64,000 bases of DNA, taken from positions 12,400,001-12,464,000 of the forward strand of contig OY292280.1 in the NCBI GenBank assembly GCA_958496175.1, written 5' to 3'. Of the stretch, positions 1 through 11,300 are shown in pieces (the stretch's first letter is position 1; each line of letters starts with the position of its first letter). The translations under genes were made by a program, and so were the position numbers. Under the pieces are notes generated by a model that was given only the letters and a program-made list of their open reading frames with translations, made no database searches and had not been told where the DNA came from. This DNA is from Sisyra terminalis (lineage: Eukaryota; Arthropoda; Insecta; Neuroptera; Sisyridae).

Positions 1-230
1 AGGCAGTGTGAAATGCGATATGATTAAATATTAATTTATCAGCATGGAATGTGGGCAATTTGGAATCTTTTTTTAAATTGGGGTTGATTTTAGGTTTTTG
101 TTTTTTTTTTTTTTCGGTTGCGTCGATGTTTGCAAGATGATGGTCGGGTGGTGAGAGGGAACGTTTGGTATTGACCGTTACAGTATGTAGGCCGGGATAG
201 ATTCGTTGATTTTCTCGCGTTTTGAACATG

Positions 231-240
231 GCGCATGCGC
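231..240. promoter_or_regulatory. NRF-1/Ewg-like palindrome GCGCATGCGC
   Basis: A perfect 10-bp GCGCATGCGC palindrome lies 28 bp before the ATG of candidate exon 1a. It matches the core of the NRF-1 (Ewg in flies) binding site, which is typical of neuronal and housekeeping promoters. An identical copy lies beside candidate exon 1b. The functional role is inferred. Confidence 0.45.
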
Positions 241-267
241 GTTGTTCGCCCGCCTGGATACGACGGG

Positions 268-442
268 ATGAAGGTATCGGGAACGTGGAAGGTTGAGGAG
301 AGGCTGCCGCATCATTATTGGATAACGCTGCTGATGCTGGTGCTCCCGTTTGTGTTATCCTCGTCGATCCTGGAAGGATTCGTCGCATTTTCGTTATTGT
401 CGGCGGCGTCGTTGTCGACGTCGTCATCTTCGTTGTTGGCTG
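268..442 (+). CDS. Candidate signal-peptide exon 1a of the nAChR alpha7 gene
   Basis: From ATG 268 the frame reads MKVSGTWKVEERLPHHYW and then a strongly hydrophobic stretch (ITLLMLVLPFVL) of the kind that forms a signal peptide, followed by a Ser/Ala-rich tail. The segment is richer in GC than its surroundings. A possible donor at 443 (gtgtgc, weak) would leave phase 1, as exon 2 needs, giving ...[14 protein letters not shown]. An in-frame ATG at 235 would add 11 residues. The weak donor is the main doubt. The exon could be an alternative first exon to the one ending at 2343, or 5'UTR. Confidence 0.35.
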
Positions 443-1060
443 GTGTGCGGGATGCTGGATATATAAACGGGATGTGTTAGTGCTGCCACTTTTGCTTAGC
501 ACTGCCGGAGACGAATACGCAGTCCGGACTCCGGAGGACCTCCATCATACCGAAGACACCTGCAGGACGTCCGCAGTGGTCCGTTTCTTCGAAAAGTACA
601 CATACACACATACACATACACACCTACACGTACACATACACGACCACAAGTACACATTTCTTCCCTGCAATTCTTTCATCCGGAAAATTCACGGAAAATT
701 TCTAACGAAAATTACTCGTAAAACTGCGAAACAATCATCCAAGTAGCACCTCTTACGAACGGGAAATCTTTCTGGCAAATGTGAGGCAAAAGTGACTCGT
801 TTAGTGGTGGAAATTGTGCGAAAATTTTCGATGTGAAAAGTGTGGTAATTTTTTGGTAAATAAATGCGTGGACGTGCGCGAAATTGGGCCACAGGGAGGA
901 ATTTTCCACGAAGTTCTGGTCCGCATTGGGCTACCATCAGAATGGATCCCGTATAATTGGAAATCGAAACGAAAACAATTGGAAACAAATAATGGAACGA
1001 ACGGAAAAATCAATTTAAAAATTTCCCATTCTCTTTCCATCTATTCTCTCCATATCTTCG

Positions 1061-1091
<31 letters not shown>

Positions 1092-1826
1092 ATAATCACC
1101 CACTACATGCATCTCTGTCCCGTTTTTCCCCATTCTGAAAAATCCATACGCAAAAATCCCGAAACAATATTCGATAGCCCGACTATACGAATCGCAGCAA
1201 ATAAATCAATATTTCGTCTTCCGTAAAAAAAAAATCATTTTTTTCTTTCTTTCATTTATTGAATGAAACAGAAGAAGGTCAGTGAAACAATTGGTAGTAT
1301 TCTCGCCCATTTGACACGCGCCACACGTCAATTGTTTTCCCACGAAAAGCGGCACTTTTTAAAAAATTCATTTGCGAGAAATCAATGTGGCCCACACTTG
1401 AACCCAATAGAATGTTCCCGAAAATCTAAACGATGCACGTGATTGGATAACTACGAATGAAATAACGAGAAAAAAAAATGCGAAAAATATTCAAATGAAA
1501 TTATTAGTGAGAAAAATTACATAGAAAATAGATTTATATTATTAGTAAAAACAAAAAATGATTAATTGCAATAATGAAAAATTGACAACATTATCGGGAA
1601 TGCCCAAATCGTTAATTGGCGATCGCACCCCGAGCGGAGCCCAAATCAATAATCGATTATCACAAAGCAATTGTATTTATCTATCGAAATTCATCAATGG
1701 CAGACGGGATAAATCGACCGTTAGTCGGTAGAGCTTAAACGGTTTCAACAAAACAAATCCGGTGTATCGAGATAATCAGTTCAATTTGTCGATCAGCAAT
1801 CAACCATTGATGTACCAATCCTCAAA
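443..1826. other. 5' region or first intron with microsatellites, no gene seen
   Basis: The stretch contains an imperfect (CA)n run at about 597-650 and a (TC)n-(AC)n run at about 1060-1091. Short open frames in it are low-complexity and have no recognisable motif. AT content rises sharply after about 1200. It is probably first intron if exon 1a is used, or upstream flank if exon 1b is used. Confidence 0.5.
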
Positions 1827-1945
1827 GTGAATACGTCGCCCCATCTCGATGCTAACACCAGCCAAATGGCGAAGGACCGTATCGACACCAACGACTCGCT
1901 TAACCGAACATTCTCGCTCAACCGAATCACTCGCGGGGATTGGAC

Positions 1946-1955
1946 GCGCATGCGC
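1946..1955. promoter_or_regulatory. Second NRF-1/Ewg-like palindrome GCGCATGCGC
   Basis: This is the same 10-mer as at 231-240, in a locally GC-rich patch (about 1820-2040) some 350 bp before the in-frame ATG 2307. Its position relative to candidate exon 1b parallels that of the first palindrome relative to exon 1a, which suggests duplicated or alternative promoters. Confidence 0.4.
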
Positions 1956-2306
1956 ACCAACAGCCGAAGTAGTCGAAGCGCGGCACATTCAAATTGCCGC
2001 GCAATGAAGACGGCCCCACGAGCGGATCACACGACCCACACGTCTTGTCCATTTCGAAGTCAATCGATTCTCGTTAATAATTCAAATCAATTAATTCATA
2101 ATTTAATTAGAACAAATAATAATAACTATAATAATAAACATAAATTTAAGCATAGTTCTACTAATAAGCATAATAATAATTGTAAACAAAGTAATAATAT
2201 CAATGATAACGATAATAAAATTAGTAATGTTAACAATAACCAAATCACGAATCGAACGAGTTCACGCCCCAATCGATGTTTCTTTGCTAAATATCTTCAA
2301 TATTTT

Positions 2307-2343
2307 ATGTTTCTTTTCATCTATTTACTCACACGTCCCATTG
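2307..2343 (+). CDS. Candidate exon 1b of the nAChR alpha7 gene (signal-anchor end)
   Basis: A frame that is open from 1827 ends in a hydrophobic segment ([17 protein letters not shown]) followed at 2344 by a consensus donor gtaagt in phase 1. Joined to exon 2 it reads ...[14 protein letters not shown]. In-frame ATGs lie at 2307, 2004 and 1866. The longer starts would add an Asn-rich stretch encoded by AAT/AAC-rich DNA, so I take 2307 as the minimal start. Donor strength and phase favour this exon over 1a. The N-terminal extension is doubtful. Confidence 0.45.
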
Positions 2344-5300
2344 GTAAGTTCACTTTTTTGTATTTTACCCCCACCCTTTATCCCCACTTCAACAAATTAC
2401 AGGTTCATGTTCCTTTTAGATCGACCAAAATCTGGCAACGATGCATTTTCTACTATCTATTCTTTAATTTCATTTACTGTCGCTTCTATAACTACCAAGC
2501 GACTCTAGCGTCCATAAAAATCCGTAAATCGAGAAAGATTAACAATCATTTTCTATTATGGTTTTAATTTAAATCGGGTCATAATGCCAATTTAGCAATC
2601 AAAGAACAAAATATTCCGATAATATAATTGACCTAACAAAAAATCGCGAATCGAATAAAATAACATAGTAGAAAATGCAACGCTGCCAGATTTTGAACGA
2701 TCTAAGAAGAGATATGAGCCAAATTGCGTATTTCACTTAACCAATATTCTGAAAGTTTTTTTAACCAAGATAGTGCAAATATTACAGAGTTTTGCCAATT
2801 GGGCACTTTTCTGGGCTTATGTCCCATTTAGGTCGGTGAATATTTGGCAACGTGGCATTTTCTACTTTGTTTTTTGAACTAATTTACGAATAAATCCACC
2901 AGTATTTGAAATTTAGCCACAAAAAGGACAATTATTTCACACTAGAATTGAATTACCAAAAAAATCACGAATAGAATGTACACAAAGTAGGAAATGCAAC
3001 GTTGCCAGATTTTGACCGGCCTAAAAAGGGACATAAGCGAAATTTTTCATTTCACTAAACCAATTATGAATTTCATAATTTAAAAAGATTTTTTTTTTGC
3101 TAATATTGTGTAATTATTGTCTGGCAATTATTATATATCTGGCAATGTTGCATTTTCTACAATGTTTTTGATTTAATTTGTGAATAAATTCACCCATAAT
3201 TGAAATTTGGCGACAAACGAGAAAACGATATCACATTAGAATTGAACTAACGAAAAAATCACGAATAGAGTATATAACAAAGGAGAATATACAACGTTGC
3301 CAGATATTGATCGACCTTAAACGAAACCTGGGCCCACATTTCTATTATCCATATTGTATTAAATTTGCCAGCAATTATTAAGCAAATTGAAATACTTAAG
3401 TACATATTATTCCACATAGTTACTGTTAATATTTTTTTTTGAGTCCCAATTGAATTTTGGTTCATTAAAATCAAAAAATATTTCAAAAAATTTGATATGA
3501 AGCAAAAATAGCATGAAATATTCCCATCAACTTGATTCCATAGTGGTTATACAATATATATAAATATTTTGGTCTTATTTATGTAATATAGTTTATTTAA
3601 AAAAACCATACTAAACACATAAATTTGAAGATAATCTTTAACTAATGTATATATCACGTATCGCAGACACGTATTTCGATTGCCAAGCAATATTTTTCAG
3701 TGGTCACCAAATAGTATTGATGAGTCTCACGAAAAAAATAAAGCTAAATTAATGATAAAGATAAATTTAGAACCAAAGTTCAAATATAATGTATTTATTC
3801 TCGTATTGGCCAGATACGTATATCGATTGCTAAGCAATTTTTTCCCATGGTTATCAAGTAGTTTTGATGAGTCACATAAAAATTGATAATTTACAATCAA
3901 GGTTCAAACATAATATAATTATGTTGTATTATCATTGGACGCATTTCGAATGCCAAGCAAACTTCCGCAATGATCATTAAGTATTGATGACTTACATTGT
4001 TATTGTGATAATGTAAATAATATTATTTTCAAAAGTATACAATGAAGTTTTGAACCATGGCTCAAATATAATGCATTTCTCACATATTGTTTATGTACAT
4101 ATTTCGATTGCCAAGTAGTGTAGATCTGTAAAAAATATTGGATCTCTCTCATCTGGTGGCTCATTACATAACAATTACAGAATGATTCAATTATACTTGA
4201 AGACCACTGAGGAAGATTACTGGGCAATCGAAATACGTATCTAGACAATACGTCTTGGATACATTTTATTTGAATTTTGGTTCAAAATTTATCTTTAAAG
4301 ATAACTTTTGAAATTACTTTATAAATCATCGTTATTTTTGTGTGACTCATCAATTTTACATGATGATCACTGAAAATGATTGCTTGGCAATCGAAATACG
4401 TATCTAGGCAATACGTCTGGGATAAATTTTATTTGAATTTTGGTTCAAAATTTATCTTTGAAGATAACTTTTGAAAATACTTTATAAATCATCGTTATTT
4501 TTGTGTGACTCATCAATTTTACATGATGATCACTGAAAATGATTGCTTGGCAATCGAAATACGTATCTAGGCAATACGTCTGGGATAAATTTTATTTGAA
4601 TTTTGGTTCAAAATTTATCTTTGAAGATAACTTTTGAAAATACTTTATAAATCATCGTTATTTTTGTGTGACTCATCAATTTTACATGATGATCACTGAA
4701 AATGATTGCTTGGCAATCGAAATACGTATCTAGGCAATACGTCTTGGATAAATTTTATTTGAATTTTGGTTTAAAATTTATCTTTAAAGATAACCTTTGA
4801 AAATACTTTATAAATCATCGTTATTTTTGTGTGACTCATCAATTATACATGATGATCACTGAAAATGATTGCTTGGCAATCGAAATACGTATCTAGGCAA
4901 TACGTCTTGGATTAATTTTATTTGAACTTTGGTTCAAAATTTATCTTTAAAGATAACTTTTGAAAATACTTTATAAATTATCGTTATTTTTGTGCGACTC
5001 ATCAATTTTACATGATGATCACTGAAAATGATTGCTTGGCAATCGAAATACGTATCTAGGCAATACGTCTGGGATAAATTTTATTTGAATTTTGGTTCAA
5101 AATTTATCTTTAAAGATAACTTTTGAAAATACTTTATAAATCATCGTTATTTTTGTGTGATTCATCAATTTTACATGATGATCACTGAAAATGATTGCTT
5201 GACAATCGAAATACGTATCTAGGCAATACGTCTGGGATTAATTTTATTTGAACTTTGGTTCAAAATTTATCTTTAAAGATAACCTTTGAAAATACTTTAT

Positions 5301-8300
5301 AAATCTTCGTTATTTTTGTGTGACTCATCAATTTTACATGATGATCACTGAAAATGATTGCTTGGCAATCGAAATACGTATCTAGGCAATACGTCTTGGA
5401 TAAATTTTATTTGAATTTTGGTTTAAAATTTATCTTTAAAGATAACTTTTGAAAATACAAAATTTATCTTTAAAGATAACTTTTGAAAATACTTTATAAA
5501 TCATCGTTATTTTTGTGTGACTCATCAATTTTACATGATGATCACTGAAAATGCTTGCTTGGAAATCGAAATACGTATCTAGGCAATACGTCTTGAATAA
5601 ATTTTATTTGAACTTTAGTTCAAAATTTATCTTTAAAGATAACTTTTGAAAATACTTTATAAGTCATCATTATTTTTGTGCGACTCATCAATTTTACATG
5701 ATGATCACTGAAAATGATTGCTTGGCAATCGAAATACATTAATGACAGTATATAAATAAGACCTCAATGTGCTTTATATATCCAAAGATAGGCAAGATAA
5801 TTAAATTTTCGATAGGTTGTACCATTTTTTGTTTGGAGTTTCTATGGTTTTGGGTTACGATTTGTTTCAATTGTGGGAATATTTTTCAGGAACGCAATGT
5901 GGACATCATGAAAAACGACTATTGCACGATTTACTCGACCATTACAACGTTTTAGAACGTCCTGTCGTCAACGAATCAGATCCTCTACAACTGAGCTTTG
6001 GTCTCACCCTAATGCAAATCATTGACGTGGTAAGTGCCAATTCCCTCCACTTACCCTTCCCCAACTTACCCCATTTATCAGCGATAAGTGACTTTTGAGT
6101 GCCTATACTGTATGACGTATGAATGATGTATCTGAATAGATGAAAACTCGATATAAAAAAAATTCAAGAAAATTATTTCAAAAAAAAAATATTCGTGAAA
6201 TTGATTCGATGTGAATATCCTCTGAACAAAATTGCCAAGTGATATGAATATTTTTTGCCTTTCTTTCCAGGATGAAAAAAATCAATTGTTGATAACAAAT
6301 ATTTGGCTTAAACTGGTAAGTTTAAATAAACCGAAAACTAAAATCTAAATCAATCAGCTACTTAAAAATCATTGATCTAATCAAATCATTAATTCAAAAA
6401 TCAATCGCCTTTTAAATTAACCGCATTTTTATAAAAAAAAAAAAACAACAAACAACTAACTTCACACTGTTTAAATTTCATTGGCTCGTGTTTTCTTCTA
6501 AAACTGTCAAGCTTTGTTAGCTTTTAAACAACAGATGTCGTTTGAAATGTTTGAATCAGCTTAAAAGCTTAGCAAGGCATGCGCAATGGCTTTTATAGAA
6601 ATAAAAACAAATGAAATGATAAACAAAACAAAAGAAACACACGAGTCATGGCTTTAAAACATTAAAACTTAATATATAAGTAATACGTAGAAATGTTGAC
6701 AATGCCAATTGTTTTCCAGTAGAAATGTTTTTCCTAACTCCCACCTCCTAAAAACCTTAGCCAAATTGTTTACACCCAAAGCTTCGAAAAGCTTCCTTAT
6801 ACTTTTTCATCCGCCCAAATGATTAAACAAGTGGAAAATTATTTTAAAAATATATTTTGGGGAATCAATTCATACCGTCTTTTTGTCAGCTTTTGTTTGT
6901 ATAATCATTCTCATGGGAATATAAACTATCATTTGTTTATAACAAAAAAATAAAAAAAACAAAAGCATAATTAAACATTCACGCAGAGCTTTCGAGCGTC
7001 CATCTTCAATATTTTATTGGGTTTCGAGTTTTCGGTATAGAGCTTTTAATTCTATCTCAAATTTTAAAGTGACTTTAATTCTACTATAAGATTACATAGG
7101 TCTTACTAGAGCTTTTTAAAAAAAGCTTTTAGGTCACAAAAAGCCCTAGAAAAAATTCCAAATTTAAGGAAACAAGCAAAAGTGAACTAAGTAGCTTTGT
7201 TCAATGTTAATAATTTCTTAGGTTATAGTCGTTATAGTGTACCTTATTTTTAGTATATTGTTACTAAGAGAAGTCTAAAGTCACCTATTTTAGCAGGAAA
7301 CTTATTTTAGAACCTAAAAGTTATAGGTTAAACATGTATAGTATTTTGTATGGAAGTATTAAGGGGACCGGAAAGTAATACCTTTTTTTTTTGACCTATA
7401 ACTAAAACCCAAAATTTTGTGACAAGCTTTGATTAAAAATCAATGATATTATAAGTAATTATATTATCAACCTTTCCACTAATTTCAATTGCCAAATTTG
7501 TAAGAACTAATTGATCACTTTAAAAAATGACGGGAAAATTAATTTTGAAGATATTTTAGGCATATAATTTTTTTATCACTTAGTAAATGAAGTAGCAATA
7601 GACATAAAGAGGAATCCGAAGGATCAACTTGGCTCGATTATAGTGGGTATGTTAATACCCCCACCCCACCCTTATTATTAATTTTTCCAGGGATTTTTTT
7701 CTGTAGAAGAGTTTTGCATTACCGTGTTGCAGATTAGAGTTTTCTCTGTGGATAGTTCTTGGATTAGGAATATTTAACAGTTCATCGACTGTCCGACATG
7801 GATTTGGTACCACTTCTTCCCTTAAAATCTTTTTGTCTAAATTTTTTATCATGTTTCATTGGTACCAGATTTGAACACCAAAAAAAAATCATTTAGCGTA
7901 AACCAACATTTGGACAAATATTGATAATGTTTTTGGTAGCAACTTTGTGTTATTACCCTGTGAATCTTAAAGACTATTCCAAATTTGGGATTTTAGTCAT
8001 ACTATTTCAATAATTATTGATCATGTAATAAGCTAGGAAAAATATTGAAATTGTTTTTAGTAGCCATTTTGCGTTACTACTTTGTGAAACTTGAAGAGCA
8101 TACAATTTTAAATCCTTCGAGTTTTTCAATGTTTTTGGTAACAACTTTGTGTTACTACTGTGTGAAACTCGAAGAGCATTCAATTCTGATTTTTATTTCA
8201 TTGGTTTTTTGGTCTTACAATTTTAATCATTAGTGAACATCTAATAAATTGAGATAAATATCGAAAATGTTTCTCGTAACAACTTTACGTTACTACCCTG

Positions 8301-11300
8301 TGAATCTTGAAGACTATACAATTCCAAATTTTTATTCTTTGGGATTTTAGTCGTACTATTTCTATAATTATTGATCATGTAATGAGCTAGGAAAAGTATT
8401 AACATTTTTTTTAGTAGCAACTTTGCGTTACTACTTTGTGAAACTTGAAGAGCATACAATTTTGATTTTTTTTAAACAATTTAAATCCTTTGGGTTTTTG
8501 GCCTTACCATTTCAATATAAATTCCAAAATACAAAATACTTTTTTGTAGAAAATAATTTATTCTAATCATTAAATGACTTTAGTACCACTTTGAAATAAT
8601 TGTCAAGCCGAAAATGGCAATTGAATAATTTTAGATTCAAAAAAGTATTACTTTCCGGTCCCCTTAATATTTCATTCGTAAACTCATGTACGTAACTATC
8701 GAATTGTTAAATGTATGCTTAGTAATTTTTTCCGAAAGAAAATGGCGGTTATCTGGGGAGTCGAGTTCTCGGAACCTTTTCTCGTACAAAAAAAGCTCAC
8801 AAACCCTTATAACGGAGAACAAAAGACGAGCTTGACGAGCTTGGAAAAATCAATTAATTTTCTAGAGGCTCTTGAAAACTTTTGGTTTTGTAATCATTTA
8901 ATTGTGCTACGTCGAGGGTTGTTTTTCCTCTCTTTTGATCAGTGTTCCAGTGTGCTTTTCAATTCATTGTTAGACTGCAAGCCGGAAAAGCTCAGAAAGC
9001 TCACGTTTTTCGTACTCGACGTTAGTTGATACGTTAGACAGACTATTGACACAAATTAAGCTCAATTGAATTGAATCGTTTACTCTTCTGATGTCACCAT
9101 ACTGTACAAAAGCTCGAAAGCTCATTCTATACCATAAAAGCTCATTTTTATTAAGCTAGGTCTGAGCCACTAAATGCCCGTGTTTTCCACGATTTTGTAT
9201 AGGATTTTGGGAATCTTTTATTAAATGGCGAAAATGGGAGATTTTACTTAGGGTTACTGGTAAGTAAGAGTGGATAATAGTGGTTGGGGTAAGTAAGCAT
9301 TTAGATTTTTTGCCAGTTATCGTTGGGTAAGTAAGGTATTTTGACTATTTGAATTCAAAACCTGTTCCGATTTTCGCCTTAATAAAAGTTAATTAATTGT
9401 GTTGTTCCTCATTTGTTTGTAGTTCGGCTGCCTTCGGCAGCACAATGGCAGCGTCGGAAACGAACAAAACAACGCATATCTAATATCACCAAAAAAAAAA
9501 AAATAATTATCAATTCAAATTTTCAAAAAAAAAAAAAAATTAAGATAGCTATTCCGAAATAGTCTTTCTCACTCCATTCGCATATATGCCATGCATATCT
9601 TGCTCACTGTTTCCACGAAAATTGAATTTCGTTGTAGTTAAAGCAGCTGATCTCTGTTCGTATTACTTTCCCTTAGGATGGGGCCCAACACGCTCTATAC
9701 TACACTAACTTATATAAATATAAATTGTTATTAAATTTTATTTTTGTGAATTTGTATACCAGTGGTTCATAACCTGGATTCAATAGAACCCCAAAAGGTC
9801 GGTGAGTCAGTCTTTCAGGTTCGGTGCAGATCAAACCATACCTCCAACTCATGTGACCTTTGACTAAATATATACCGATGCCTTAAATTTTGAAAATCAT
9901 ATTTCATTTCTCCAATTATGGGTTCGATGAAATGAAAAATGCGCAAATGAAACTGGAAGGGAGGGGGGCCAGTATCTCTAATAAGGTTAAAAATCACTAA
10001 TTTAGACAATATGACTTAAGTATGGGGTGTGCAAAGACTTTTTTTTTGAAAAAACTTTAGTATTATTGTGGAATCATGAAAATGAATTCGTTTTGAATTC
10101 ATAGAAATGATTTCAAGTTTACAAGTAGTGAATGAAACGTAGTGTATTGTTGCATTGATAATATCAAGGTTTCTTAGGTTTAGCGCAAATCAAAACACAT
10201 TTCCAACTCTTATAATCTATTTATAAATATATACTAATTTTTTAAATTTTAAAAATAATTTTTAATTTCTCCAATTATGGGTTCGATGAATGCGCAAATG
10301 AAACTGGGAGGGAGGGGGGTCAGTATCTCTAATAAGGTTAAGAACCACTACTTTAGGCAATATCACTCAAGTATAGGGTGTGCAAAGACTGTTTTTTGAA
10401 AAAACTTCAATGTTATTGTAGAATCAAGAAAATGAATTCCTTTTGAATTCATGGAAATGAATTCAAGTTAATAAGTAGTGAATGAAACGTAGTGTATTGT
10501 CGCATTGATAATATCAAGGTTTCTTAGGTTTGGCGCAAATCAAAACATTTCCAACTTTTATAATCTATTTATAAATATATACTAATTTTTTTAAATTTTA
10601 AAAATATTTTTCATTAATTCTCCATGGGTAATATCTTCAATAAAATTAAGAACCACTAGTTTAGAAAAGTATGACTCAAATAAAAGGAATGCAAAGAATT
10701 TTTTTGAGAAAACATTCATATACCGTTGAAAAAACTTCAATGTTATTGTAGAATCAAGAAAATGAATTCCTTTTGAATTCATGGAAATGAATTCAAGTTA
10801 AGTAGTGTATTGTTGCATTGATAATATCAAGGCTTCTTAGGTTTGGCGCAAATCAAAACACTTCCAACTCTTATAATCTATTTATAAATATATACTAATT
10901 TTTCATTTCTCCAATTATGGGTTCGATGAATGCGCAAATGAAACTAGGAGGGAGGGGGGGTCAGTATCTCTAATAAGGTTAAGAACCACTACTTTAGGCA
11001 ATATGACTTAAGTATGGGGTGTGCAAAGACTGTTTTTTGAAAAAAATTCAATGTTATTGTGGAATCATGAAAATGAATTCCTTTCGAATTCATGGAAATG
11101 AATTCAAGTTGGTGATATCAAGGATGGTTGTTTTTTTCGTTTCTGATGTGGTTAAATAGTTATCCTTTGCATTTGACTATCCTAGTAATATTGAGATAAT
11201 TTGGCGCATGCGTGTTGAAAATAATTTATCGTAGATTTGACTTTCATGAATCATATAAGAAGGAATTCGAACATGATAGACAAACATAATTAAGTCGAAT

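Noticed and set aside
318..746. 142-codon frame overlapping exon 1a in another frame
   Set aside because: It ends in a His/Thr run from a (CA)n microsatellite and has no hydrophobic signal or donor.
4190..5755. Regularly spaced repeats that could suggest a CRISPR array
   Set aside because: The whole 163-bp unit is repeated, without unique spacers, inside an intron of an animal gene.
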